DNA of 64,000 nucleotides from Limonium bicolor (lineage: Eukaryota > Streptophyta > Magnoliopsida > Caryophyllales > Plumbaginaceae): contig CM041777.1 in the NCBI GenBank assembly GCA_023374045.1, forward strand, positions 466,889,827 to 466,953,826. Reading direction: 5' to 3'. The notes beneath the pieces are model-generated. The model did no database searches, was not told where the DNA came from, and worked only from the letters and a program-made list of their open reading frames with translations. The stretch's first letter is position 1. Each line of letters begins with the position of its first letter. Positions 47,677-59,788 of this stretch are shown piece by piece. The position numbers and the translations under genes are program-made.

Positions 47677-49507
47677 CTCAAGGTTGTAAGACCAAGGAAT
47701 GTATTTCTATTGACACTTGTTAATTGTTCCACTCTTATCCACTTTACTCATACTTAACCATAATTCCCACATTCAAGAGTTTTGAGACCCTTATATCATA
47801 AGTGCATTTCATATTATTCATTTAATCTTAGAATACTACACTATTACTTCACGATGTAACGATTATGTATTTTATCAATATCTACTAGGTCACTTTGATT
47901 AAGTTTTCCCCTTAACTTAAGTAAGATCTACATCCTGTATATTGGAATCATAGTGTTATAGATGCATTTTATTATAACTTAATTGAGCTACTAAACTCAA
48001 TTATCATATCCTTAGTTCAGAATGACATTTTATTACAACCGTCTAATAATCTTGTCATAAGATGTTAAATTACTTTCAATCTTGAAATAACTATATTATA
48101 ATTAACTTAGACTTATCGAACTCTTACATTTAGTATTCAGAAAGTATATTATTTGCTTTATCATTAACTATATAATAAAGTGTTTTAATTAAGATAACCT
48201 TTTACGTATCCTTACTTACATTTAATTCCCTAATTGTTTTATTTTTACACACATTCCCGCTATAGACTATGTATAATCCTTGTATACTAAATTTTAATAT
48301 ACTTATGTTAAATACATTTTTCATATTGTTTACAAAACCTAAAGTTTCAAAGGAATAACTTAATAAATTAATCTCCTTTATTATGTTTTAGGATGAACAT
48401 TATATCTTAACATAAGGTAAAATTTTATCTAAGAATTAAATCCTCATTCATAAGAGAAATTGTCAATTATTTAATAAGATAATCTATTCTGAAAAATTCT
48501 CGTATTTAATATTAAAATAACATATTAACATTTCTAGTGCCGTAAAGTATATCAATATAATCCCTTATGTACTTAGTTCCACCTGATTAAAGGTTCAAGG
48601 CTGTAAATATCTAGTTTCTATTTACAAACCCTTTTTTTTAAGTTTTAACTACTAAATACATCACTTAATTATAAACTCACATTCTGAATGTGGGTAATAA
48701 GTGTATTTAATATAGCTTCTCCAGTTTTAAGAAACTCAAGGATTATTATTTAGATTAATTCCTAATCATAGTTTAATATAGTTTTATATCCTAATCCTTC
48801 TAATGATCTTATCTTGAAACATTAAGTTATATTTCAATACCATAAATGTTAAGAAATGATTAAATCTAGACTTACTAATCCACCCCACATTTAGATGTAA
48901 AAGTATTTTATTTATTTTATTATTGTTTATATATTAAGAACATTTAGATGTAAAAGTATTACATTTATTTATTAATTATATAGTAAGTTCTATTGTGTAA
49001 AATCTAATTACAAATATCCTAAGTCCCAACTTATTAATTACCTAACCAAATTATAGATTTACATTCTGGTCTTTGACAAATAATATTACACATGTATTTT
49101 AATATGGTTTATATAAATCTTAGAAATCCAAGATAACTCTTTAAGCTTAATTTCATAACCACAATTCAATACCACCTCATATAATATTCTTTTAATACTA
49201 TTATGTATAGGTTTAGTTTAACTTATTAATTCCTTCATATTCTATTTGCTATAAGGTATTTTATGTCTTTTATTTATTATTTATCGTATATGTATACTAG
49301 GATTTATTCAAGACATTCTTCATGTAGTTTTATTGCATTTAATTATTTATATTAACTTTTACACATATCTACATCCAAAATATGGTCTATAAAATAAAGT
49401 ATTTTCCTTAGTTTCAATTAAGTATATTAACTACCATATTATATAATTAATATAAATGTAGATTAATTTAGTTCCTTGATTTAACCTAAGTTACTATTTT
49501 ATTCCTT

Positions 49508-49512
49508 TTATA

Positions 49513-49555
<43 letters not shown>

Positions 49556-49556
49556 A
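49508..49556. repeat. AT microsatellite
   Basis: An alternating TA run in the LTR of C, at the position homologous to the runs in element A. Confidence 0.9.
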
Positions 49557-51601
49557 TTATTAACTTCACTTAAAAGTTTATACCCAAAATATTTATTAAC
49601 ATTCTATATTAAATGTTAGTTTAGTCGTATTGTATTTTCCCCAACCTATAAAGTTCATTAATCAACTATACTTTAAAAACCGTAGATTATAACTATCTTA
49701 TGAGAATAGAATTACAATTTTTAGACCTATTCCCTCTTGTCTAAAAATTCTCAAATTTAATTATAGTAACTATGATATTTTAGACATATTATAAAATTTT
49801 ATTTCCTAAAAATTGCTTTATTAAATACCTAAGTTGATTCTTACAAGGTCGTAACTTATAAAAAAACTTAACTTACGTTTTATAACTCCAAATTTATATC
49901 AAAACGAAATATACTCTATAATTCTCACTTGTATAAAATCTCATTTCAAAATTCATTCGGGAAGATCATTAAATTAGTCAAACAAGGTTCAACCTTACCT
50001 AGATTCATTATTTCATGTGCAGTCCAAGATGCCAACTTCGCAGATCTGGTTCTCACAACCTAAAGCGATTAAATCCAAGGTCTTTATCAATTTTAAAAGA
50101 GGAATCATAGCTCTACACATGGGTGAAAGAATCATTGAAAACGGAGCACTGTGGAGAAAGTTATAGACTCTTCAAGATTCGAGTTTACCACTGAAATTCT
50201 GGGTTCTATTGCGTTATGACCGAGTTGCCTACTTCGACGCTTAATGCTCCCAAATGAGGACGATTCAGCTTTAGCTGCCTTAAGGAAAGTTGAAGAAGAG
50301 TTAAATAGCTTTCCAACAAGGTATGGTTCATTAATTTTCGTACAAGGATGAGAAAGTTATGATAGGGACAAAAATCGGATTTACCATAAGATTCTGAAAA
50401 TTCTGGGCAGAACTGAATCAGGTGACGAACTTTAGACGCGTTTCTGTACCAATTGGTTGTGATTCAGCCTTCGATGTATAAATACAAGTTGAAGAGGAAT
50501 CCATGATCTTTAAAACGAGCTATGGAACAACGAATTTGGATCCAGAACGAGAGAGTTATAGATCTCACAATATCTGAGTTTACCTAGTCGATTTTCTGGA
50601 AAAATCTGGGCAAGAACACGACCTGATCGAGGCAGCTACTTTAACACCTTAATCTTTCAAACGATTGAGAACTAGCTCGAGGTTCCTTCATAAGAGTTGT
50701 AGAGCAATTTAAGATCTTCAAAACGAGGTGTTGTACGTGAATTTTCATTCACAAACGAAGAATATACGATTGAGCAAATTTTACCTCATCAACTGGAATT
50801 TCCAGATTTCTAGGTTGCAGTATCTCGGGTAGGCAACTTTCGATTGATTTTCCCGTCGATGTAGAAAGGTTTAGATGGTGTATGAGTAATGGTTAGAAAG
50901 AGGAATGATAGGAGAATCGAATGCAAAAGACGGCATACCAAATGGTGGAGTAGAGAAGGAGATATAGGCGTTTGAAAATCGACCCTTGAGATGCAAAAAC
51001 GGTCGAAAACCTGGGACTGTTCAGTGGTAATGCCTGGCTGACTGACACGTCGGCATTTCTTAAAATTTTGGCTCTAAACTTCAATCTAACATAACTTTGG
51101 CTAGGATGATCCGTTTTCAACGTTCTTTTTATCAATCTTCTTGGTTTTTCCATAACCTTTTTATTGATATAGTTTTCATGGGCTGGTTTGACCATTCTCA
51201 AAAAGTCGACCCTAGAAAGGCTTAATAAGCTTCAAGGTTTCTATAATTTTATTTTGACTTTTATGATTCAATTAATGTACAAATTATTTCTAAAATCTTT
51301 ATAATATACTTGGAGTGTTTAGAAATTTTCCCAAGATTTATTGACTTATAAATCTTATTATTAAATTCATAATACTTTATAATAATATATAATATTAAGT
51401 ATTAAATTGTATTCTTTAGAGTTAAATAGGAGGAATCCCCTCAATTAATTTTCATATTTCCATATAATATTAATACTCATAATTTCATATGATAATTTAA
51501 TATTCATAATTCCTTATACTAATTTAATACTTAATAGTATTATTAAAGGTTTAATAAAAGAAATCCCCTAAATTAATTTAAATTAATTTAGGGGTATTTC
51601 A

Positions 51602-51638
51602 GTATATCCCCCTTAACAGAAACTTCGCACCGAAGTTT
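51602..51638 (-). other. Polypurine tract and hairpin of element C
   Basis: The minus strand reads TTAAGGGGGATATAC against the LTR start, with the hairpin AAACTTCG-cac-CGAAGTTT (51620-51638). A second, better tract (51929-51944) with hairpin AACTTCG/CGAAGTT (51949-51965) lies about 320 bases inside. Confidence 0.75.
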
Positions 51639-51965
51639 AAAAATCAACTAATAGGCACACACACCGCTTCGAGTGTGCTAAGACAATAATAATTCCAACG
51701 AAATTCCATACCAATCCAATCCTTTATTTCCATCCATTCCCATTTCCACATTCCACTCGAGATTACTCAAACTCAAACTGGGCCAAGATATACAAAGATA
51801 TTTCATGATAAAAATCAAAAGTCACATACTGTGTCATAATGTAAAAACCAAGTTCATACATACACCTCTTACTCTGCTAATCACGTAACAGGGCATAATC
51901 TGGATGAGGTAACGAAGAAAGATTATGCTCTACCCCCCCTTAAAAGAGAACTTCGTCCCGAAGTT

Positions 51966-54386
51966 TAAGATTTATCTACCAACTACTCACACACCCTTCC
52001 GGTGTGTGGGTAATCTAAATATCAAGTTGTACTACAAGCTTTAAAATGTGTGTCAAACAATCAAACCACTCAAGGGTATTCATCCAATAACAATTGTAAA
52101 CATTTGTTCTGTTTTCAAACACTACATTCAAAGAATTCAGCACCTCATTATCAAGCTTTGTTGTAAATTTTATGGCACTGCTGAAGTTATCTATGATCGA
52201 TATATATTTGTACCCCCTGATTGTTATGTATTTGTATTATCTTGATTATTATAAAATTTTATTTTATGATCCTTACCTATTAATTTTATGACAGGTACGA
52301 ATGATATGTCCATTATATGTTCATTTTATATTGTATGTTTATTTTATGAAGATGTCGTACCCCCTTTAAAATAGGGTACGACCCATATCCATCTCGTAAT
52401 AATGAAGTGGGATTTAAACTCACTTTTAAGGAGCACAATATTTTACATCTCCTATGGAGATTCCTCCTTCAAGGATGCAGTTCATTTTGATGCACAAATC
52501 ACTCGTTGTTATTCAAGCTTGATTGTAATTAAATCTTTTAGTGTTCCCAACATGTTTTCCTAACTCATTTCGCCTCTCTTACGGTCATTGGCAAGAACAA
52601 AGTTTTGAATTCATCATTCATATAGTAGGTTAAGGTTTGAAAACGGAACATAGGTTATACTTAGATATTACTATAATAACATTTTAGTTCACTCTTTCTT
52701 TATTTAAGTATTGGGTGTAGTAGGTATCAAAATCTTAAATCATGTGATTTGAAAACTATTAATTCATAAAAGAAAAATTCCATTATAATGTAATGTAATT
52801 ATTTAAATGCTATCCTTACTACAACATTTCTCTAGAAGCATTTTATAACCTAAAGTTTCTTAATTGTCATGGCTTAAAAATTCATGAACTTATTTAGAAT
52901 AGTATCATACTATATATTAAAACTTTTTTTTGTTTTAATGCAATTAAATCTTTCATGGAACCTTGTACCGAATTTATAACCCAAAGTACGTAAACATGTC
53001 ATTTTGTTTTTCACATATCAATTATATAACAAGCTATAAATCAGATGTAACATGTTTAAGTAGTTAAAATAATATTTTAGATCATATAATAAGTCTAGAT
53101 AGTCTTTCAAAATTATATTGAAAGGTTTATTAGCCAAGCATACATTAACATTTTTATTATATTCCTTTTAAAAAATACACCTTCTGTGACTTCTAAAATT
53201 TTGTATATGTATAATGTTAAACTTCCAAATAAACATGAGAATTTCCAATCTTTAAGTAACTCCCAATTCGTTTTCTAGATGCTCAATACTCCAAGTATTT
53301 AAGAATCAATGATATTTAGTTTAGTATACTCTTCTCTTCACCCAATCTTTAAGTAACTTCCATCAATATTTTTTTATTCAACAAGGGGTAGATGTTGTAC
53401 CCTGGAGTACCCAAATTTAAATCCCCTTCCTCCATGTATAGGTATTTTTCACCAAATATTTAAACTCAATAAACCCTTTTCATGTATGAATTTTAATACA
53501 GGATCTTAAGATACCAATTTTGAATTGTTCATTGTGGCTAGTAACGAAATGCCTAGCTCAAGATTTCATGATGGTAACGTCTTACCATCAATCCTCCTCA
53601 AGTTCAACACAATCAATCACTTGCGTAGAAGATTATTTACAATTAGATGACAAGGCTTGTCTAGCCCCTAGACTTCCAGAAGTGAGTGTGCACCCCCACT
53701 ACTTTCAGCCTAGGAGTTCGTCGCACCAGGCACTTCCCGTAGTGTTAGGTTTATGTATTTTCTTTCTTAAGTTAACATAGAGTTTTAGTGTGGATTACAG
53801 TTTGGATGTTGATCTTTTCTGATGAGTTACTAGTTCTTGTTAGTTTATAATTTTCTAGACTTCAGATTTATCTTAAACATTATCTTTTGGTAATAATGTA
53901 CCAAGTAGTTCTTGAGATTTTATTCAAGCTTTAAGGAGTTGAAGTACTTATCACTGTAGTTATTCAAAGCTCCACTTGTATACTATTTTCAACCAAAAAG
54001 TATTCTTTAAATTCTGGGAACATGTGTACAAGCTTTTAAAGAATTGCCTTCTTAGCCATGTATTTTCCATACGTATGCCTTTGAAAATAGTTCAATGTAT
54101 GATTTATTCCAACCAAGATCTTATCATACCCAATAGATATGTTCCAGACTTATTAGTTTTTTTTCCTACAATTTAATGATCACAAACGGTATGACAAACA
54201 TATTCCTAACAGACATTCATACAAAAGGGTATAAAGAATCATTCACTAATCCAAGAGGGTTAGGAGTCGTGCCTTTCTGGGAATCCTCACTTCCCAATTC
54301 TACCCCAATTCCCCAGTTTTAAGGGCACCTATATTCTAAGTAGATTTTCACTCGGCTTGTTTTCTCGGGCTCAAAGCGTTAACTAC
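51966..54386. other. Non-coding interior of element C
   Basis: AT-rich with no supported gene. The longest frame (53520-53780, plus, 86 codons) has no known domain and is antisense to the element. A GTCGTACCCC...GGGTACGAC inverted repeat lies at 52348-52383, another polypurine-like run with a hairpin. Confidence 0.7.
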
Positions 54387-54398
54387 GCTCTGATACCA
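54387..54398 (-). other. Primer-binding site of element C (tRNA-iMet)
   Basis: The minus strand reads TGGTATCAGAGC, five bases from the LTR start at 54404, within an imperfect inverted repeat AAAGCGTTAACTACGCTCT. Confidence 0.9.
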
Positions 54399-55353
54399 CT
54401 TTCTGTAACGCCCCTATTATCAAAATGCAGCGGAAATAAATACTAAGGCGATTACAGATCATCGGGTTCCAAACACCCGGCACCAACTTCCCAATTACCA
54501 ACTTATGATATTACAAATGCTACGGTCTGACTTGAGAAACATAACATTAAAAGTAATAATAACAAAATACAATAGCTCTCCAATTCCTAATTCCCATCCC
54601 ATACACATTACTCTCTTCGTTGGCCACTGTATAACAATTCGTACCTGCAAGATGAAACCAAGCAGCCCACCCCGGGAGGGGTGAGTCAGTTCCCGGAATG
54701 GAACTGTACAACTCTCTAAAGCAAAGTTAAAAACAAAACTCTTAAAAAAAACAATCAAGATGAAGCCAAAACAACTTAGAACAAAAGCAGAATAACAGGC
54801 ACATCTCAAACCACCAAGTCAAAGGTAACGAGTTGAGGATAAGACAAATGACAAGTAAGTAAAGTGAGCCAACATAAAAGAAACCACGCCAGAAGTTAGT
54901 GAACATCCAATGCTTAAGTTAGATTCAGTTCCAATTAGGATTAGAAAGACCCAAATAGTCACAAGGACTGGGAATGAAAGAAGATATCCAAGAACCCATA
55001 ACTCAAGAGTGGAATAAAACCAATTGGGAGAGATGGCCCCCACCGCCAGTCAGTTGTCACAAGGACGAGGTAAACAGACCTCCGCTGTCAGTTGTCCATA
55101 TGGACGAGGTATAGCAGACCTCCGCTGCCACCGACCCGTTCTTAGTCATCGGTGAAAAGTGTGTGCACCACTTAATAGAAAGAATCCATACTCAATACCA
55201 AGATTGACATTTTCCCATATTCCCACTAGATTATTAACTGCACAAGTGCAATACCAAAACACTCAGTCCTACAGAGTGCAGAGGCGTAAACCCTCAGCAG
55301 TCAATATCTAATGAGGCAACCAGATAAGAGGAACCAATGACCATGTGAGTTGT

Positions 55354-56947
55354 TGCAGACTGTTATTTCTGAGTGGTTTAGAACAGGTGTAATTTACATA
55401 AAAGAAAGAAATTAAAAACTCAAATTATAAACGTCGGGCTGCAAACAATTCCCGGTCGTAGTAGTATAACGAGTGTCGTATCCACAGGGAGATTGTTCAA
55501 TTTACCCTAGTCTTGGTAGTTACTTAAAAACTGTAAAAAGGGGTTTAGCCGGAGGCAAGCTTGATTTGTTGTTAAATTAATACAGAAATAATAAAAACAG
55601 TTAAAAGGTGAATTAAGTGATGTGGATGGAAAAATGTATCCTAGGATAGCGGGGGAATTTCCTAAATTACTTAACCATATTTATAACCATGTCTCAATTA
55701 TTTATTGCCTATTAGAGTTAATAATTGTCAGTTACGAACTCTTAATAAAAGCCTTAATATTTTCCTGCTCAGTCCGGAGTGTAAATATCAAGATTAATTC
55801 CTTTGTGGCACCTAGACTATCTCAAAATCATATGTTGATAGTTACCAAATAAATGCAGTCGTTTGTCGCGCAAAACATTTAGCAATATTAGTTAAAAGGA
55901 ATTAAAACAAGTTAAATGAGAGAAACAGGTGATAAATATTAATTACGTAATATTAGAAATCAAACCCCCATCCTAGGATACAAAAGAAAATTACTCAGAC
56001 ATTAACGGAGTTAAGAAGATTACACAGATAGATTTTGACATTAATTCAGAGGAAGAACTGGTCTGTTCTCCTCTCACTGCTGCTCTTCTATTTCTTTTGT
56101 TACTGCGTGAGTGTGGAATGATGTGGTGATACGGGAGGAAATATAAGTGGAAGCGAATGGGTTTCTTCAGACTCCCGTCGTGCGTGGTGTGTATTATGCA
56201 GTTAAGGTGGTGGGTTTATATAGAGGTTAGGATCCGTACGAGTTTGATTGCAGATGAAGAAGAGCATTGATTGCTTCATTGATTGCTTCCTTCATTGATT
56301 GCAGGGGACAGAGCGTGTGCAGAGTAGATGGATAAGTTGCGGGCGAGTCGGGCGAGTTGCAGACGACGACGGCGCGAAGAAGATACTGGTCGCGACTGAT
56401 AATTAGTCACGGTCCTGTTGGTGTCCGCCTGCTAGTACCGCCCATTAAGTGGCGGTAACTCCTGTGTTGTCCGCGAGCTTAAGAGGCGGTAGCCTCTATG
56501 GTGACCGCGAGGCGGTTGCCTGAGTGTTGTCCGCGAGTTAAGAGGCGGTAGCCTCTGTGTCGACCGCGAGGCGGTTGCTTGTGCCTCGTCCGCCTCCTTA
56601 ACCGCCCGTTTAAGAGGCGGTTGCCTCAGCCCTGTCCGCCTGGCGGTTGTCCGTGTGACGTCCGCCACTTAGGGGGCGGTTGCACGTGACTCTCGCGTGC
56701 CTCTGTTTGACCGGCTCTACATTCTTCGTTATAAGTCCGTTTTCTGAGCCGTTTGCGTCTATGTGTTTGTCTCTTTATCTACTTTACTCCCAGCTTGGTT
56801 TTCCTCATGTTAAACCAATAAATTTGTGAGATAAACAATAAAACATAAACTAGAGGAAAACTAACCGAAGTGGAGAAATGAGCAAGAAAAGTGCTAATAT
56901 TATATATGAAATACACCTATAAATCATGCTCATTTGGACACTTATCA
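55354..56947 (-). repeat. 3' LTR of Athila-like element 2
   Basis: 1,594 bp starting TGCAGAC on the plus strand. TATA box TATATAAA on the minus strand at 56215-56222. GC hairpin cluster at about 56420-56690 with units such as CCGCGAG(C)TTAAGAGGCGGTAG. Confidence 0.92.
56420..56690. repeat. GC-rich GTCCGC/GGCGGT hairpin cluster (left LTR of element 2)
   Basis: About eight alternating GTCCGC and GGCGGT motifs able to pair, including a duplicated block GTCCGCGAG..TTAAGAGGCGGT. The copy in the other LTR is at about 62508-62765. Confidence 0.8.
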
Positions 56948-58174
56948 CACCCCCACACTTATCTTTTTGCTTGTCCTCAAGCAAAACTACGTACCCTAAG
57001 TAGGGAATGCTCAATAATAACAAATATTATTATGAAGGGTAGGATAAAGAAGTCAATAGTACATGATCTTAAACTTTTTAGAGGAGTGTGATCCATCACC
57101 TACTGGTGGCATAGGTGTACTCAGGGCAAAAATAAAAATTAGAGTTTCGGGGTATGATCCGGAGTACTTCAATGCTTCTTGATTTAAGGTGACTTTGAGA
57201 ACTTTTACCATGGCCAACTTCTCTCAAGAATGGGCATTGAGGAGAAAACAAAAGGAAAAATAGATTTATGCATTTGTTTCACTTTTGCATAAGAGATGAG
57301 AAGATAATAAGTAGGCATCAAGCCCTTGTATTTAAGAACACTCAACTCTCTTGTTGGTTACCAATGGTGTCTCACAAGTCCCTTATTTATTTTATTTTTT
57401 CCTTTTTGACAGAGAAGCACCCCTTAGCAATCCCTAAGAAAGAAGACAGAAAGAACCCCTGAGTAATAAAAATCCAACCATTTTAGATCATTTGGTCACA
57501 CCGCATAAAAATGCTCCTCAAAAGTAATCAAAATTTTAAAATTTTGTACATTTTATACCATTTATCCCACAATTCATAACAATATTTATTCCTAAAGAGA
57601 ACAACCCACATATACAGGGTCCACAATATTGAATTTGAACAAACGCAAGATAAGCAGAGAGATTAAGCATTTAAGCATAAAATGTCACCGAAAAGGGCAC
57701 ACTCCCCCACACTTAAATTGAACAATGTCCTCATTGTTCACTAGAAAAACAAGGGAAAGATTCAGAAGGCCTTTTCGGTAAGTAGATAAAATAGAGAGAA
57801 CACGAAGCTCACGAATATTCATTTAAGCATATAAATTCTCCTCTGCATAATTTATTTAAATAAAAGCAAGTTTAGAGAAACTGGTACTCCCCTGATCTTA
57901 TTTTTGCTAGCGTGTTTTGGACTTCCCCCACACTTGAGCTTCAGCCTCAAGTAGCGTAGCTTGGTTGCGGTGTAGACATGAAATTGCACCTGCATAAAAC
58001 ACTAGAAGCAACCATACTATAAACGGGGTTAAAAGTTAGCAAAAATAAAATTGAAGGGAATCTGAAAATTAAAAACAGCATAAAAAGCATATAAAAGATA
58101 AGTTCGTCCGGGTTGCCTCCCGGAAAGCTGCCCTTCTTTAACGTCTTTAGCTAGACGCTGTTTCGTTAGATCGA
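56948..58174. other. Non-coding 3' region of element 2
   Basis: No supported gene. It holds the polypurine tract AAGTGTGGGGGTG at the LTR edge (minus, 56948-56960) with hairpin TTGCTTG-tcct-CAAGCAA (56967-56984), a second tract near 57704-57714 with hairpin TGAACAATG-tcct-CATTGTTCA (57719-57740), a third near 57924-57935 with hairpin CTTGAG/CTCAAG (57933-57951), and paired hairpins at 58107-58157. Confidence 0.8.
58107..58157 (-). other. Paired hairpins conserved with element 1
   Basis: TCCGGG-ttgcct-CCCGGA (58107-58124) and CGTCT-ttagct-AGACG (58142-58157), just downstream of the protease frame. Stem changes relative to element 1 (13174-13225) keep the pairing. Confidence 0.65.
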
Positions 58175-59788
58175 TCATGGGGGGTGGTTATGAGGAGGAG
58201 ATCCAAAGCATGACTCGATGGTTTTTTTGAGAGTCCACCTGGATGCATGTTTTCTTTTCTTATCCCGCTCTTCGTCCGGGATTGGTGGTGGTATCTCTGT
58301 GATAGACATGCCGTCTGGAAGGGTAATAAACAGAAGTGGGGATGATGATGATTGAGTATCCCTCACAAACTTGAGATCTTTGGATTTGCTATCTGGAGAT
58401 CTTCCTGATGCAAACTCCAGCTTTTCGTTGTATGCTTGAAGGGTGATCTTCCCCTGGGCTACCCAAATATGCACATCGGCTGTGGCAAGGAATGGTCGTC
58501 CAAGGATGAGAGGTGTAGTGGAGTTCTCTTCGATGTCTAGAATGACAAAATCACATGGGAAGTATAAGTGCTCCACTTTAATGATAACATCCTCCACCAC
58601 TCCGCTTGGGTATGTTACTGAACCATCTGCCAGTTGCAGGGTCATCTTAGTCTTTTTCATCTCTCCAATTCCCAGCTTTTTGAAAGTGGAGAGGGGCATC
58701 AAATTAATGGAGGCACCCAGATCGCATAGGGAGTATGGAAACGAGGTGCTACCAATTGTGACTGGAATAGTGAAGCTGCCCGGATCATTGCTTTTTGATG
58801 GTAGTGGTTTTTGTAGAGTAGCTGAGCAAGCTACATTGAGAGGTACCGTACCGACTTCGGCCAGTTTAGTTTTGTTGGATATGAGGTGTTTGAGGAATTT
58901 GGCATAGTTTGGCATTTTGGCAATGAGGTCTACAAACTGTATGTTGACGTTTAGTTGCTTCAACATCGCTAGAAATTTACCATATTCATTATCCAATTTC
59001 TGCTTCTGGAGTCGGCGAGGAAATGGTATAGGCGGTTCTTGTGAAGAAGGTTCTGAAGCTGGTGGAATAGTGAGGATGGTTGGAGATGTCTTTTCTGTTG
59101 GAACCTCAACTTTTCCTTCACTATCCTCTTTGGATTCTTCTGATTGTTGCGGGATGTGAATCTCGTCGGTTTTCTTACCGCTTCTCAAGGTTATCGCCTT
59201 AACCTCCTCTTCTTCTTCTTCAAATTCGAGCTTCTCATTTTCATAACCGGCTAAGTTCTCGAGGTAGGTATTCTCAGATTGAATGCGATTTTTATAGACT
59301 TTGGCGGTGCTTTCCAATTCAGCTACATTCCTTTTGGAAGTCTCAATTGCTACAACCCACTCTTGGAGGGAAGGGTGTAGTTCTGGAACTTTAGCTGTTT
59401 TAGCCACCTCCGTCTTTTCTTCATCGTGCTCCTTCACATAGATGCACTTGGCTTGCTCTCTTGGATTTGGTTCATTTTGGCTGGGGAGAGCCCCTGGCGG
59501 TCTTCGAGCAAGATGTTCTGCAAGTTGATTGAATTTTCCTTCGATTTTCTGGTTGAAGGCTTCTTGTGCAGAGAGCTGGTTCTGAGTTATGGACATGAAT
59601 CCCTTCATCATCTCTTTGAGTTCTGCGTTTGGATCAGAAGAGGATGATGATGGTTGTTGTTGTTGTTGTTGTGTGTTGGAAACCTGGAGGGGCACCTTGT
59701 GCTCTATAACCCATATTAGAGTTTGGTTGGGGTCTGTTCCCCTGATAGGCATTGGAATTGTTGTTCTGCCCTCCTTGGTTTTGATCAT
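58175..59788 (-). CDS. Athila-type Gag C-terminal linker and aspartic protease
   Basis: A 537-codon open frame, part of a larger gag-protease reading frame; the first Met is not a natural start. Residues about 39-52 are Gln/Ser-rich, followed by a helical region (NAELKEMMKGF). Residues 186-204 are a Glu run followed by the Athila hallmark ITLRSGK. A proline-rich part and KMPNYAKFLKHL precede the retropepsin domain with active site CDLGASINLMP at 355-365 (Asp-Leu-Gly-Ala, as is usual in Athila, in place of DSGA or DTGA) and ILGRPFLATA at 428-437. It would mature Gag in the particle. The frame ends at ESCFGSPPHNHPP with no RT following. One indel near 59780 separates it from the zinc-knuckle region. 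Confidence 0.88.
   Translation of the reverse strand: MIKTKEGRTTIPMPIRGTDPNQTLIWVIEHKVPLQVSNTQQQQQQPSSSSSDPNAELKEMMKGFMSITQNQLSAQEAFNQKIEGKFNQLAEHLARRPPGALPSQNEPNPREQAKCIYVKEHDEEKTEVAKTAKVPELHPSLQEWVVAIETSKRNVAELESTAKVYKNRIQSENTYLENLAGYENEKLEFEEEEEEVKAITLRSGKKTDEIHIPQQSEESKEDSEGKVEVPTEKTSPTILTIPPASEPSSQEPPIPFPRRLQKQKLDNEYGKFLAMLKQLNVNIQFVDLIAKMPNYAKFLKHLISNKTKLAEVGTVPLNVACSATLQKPLPSKSNDPGSFTIPVTIGSTSFPYSLCDLGASINLMPLSTFKKLGIGEMKKTKMTLQLADGSVTYPSGVVEDVIIKVEHLYFPCDFVILDIEENSTTPLILGRPFLATADVHIWVAQGKITLQAYNEKLEFASGRSPDSKSKDLKFVRDTQSSSSPLLFITLPDGMSITEIPPPIPDEERDKKRKHASRWTLKKTIESCFGSPPHNHPP

Larger units (their letters stand above)
45457..51601 (-). repeat. 3' LTR of element C
   Basis: TGTAACGCCC to GGGGTATTTCA on the plus strand, interrupted by the hAT MITE. 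It contains a leader module (45702-45765: CAGTTCC..GGAACTG and CACCCC-ggga-GGGGTG, then TTTCATCTTGCAG followed by GTAC on the minus strand). It matches 54404-55353 and 63037-64000. No gene is supported; the rest is AT-rich and homologous to the LTR of A. Confidence 0.9.

Noticed and set aside
46764..47684. Reading the 46772-47676 insertion as a Mutator-like element with a 10 bp duplication
   Set aside because: Shifting the boundary by one base gives an 8 bp duplication and ends of TAATGG, which fits hAT better.
46738..47732. Long frames rich in Arg, Asn, Gly, Pro and Thr on both strands
   Set aside because: Produced by the GGAACC hexamer arrays of the hAT MITE, which stay open in several frames.
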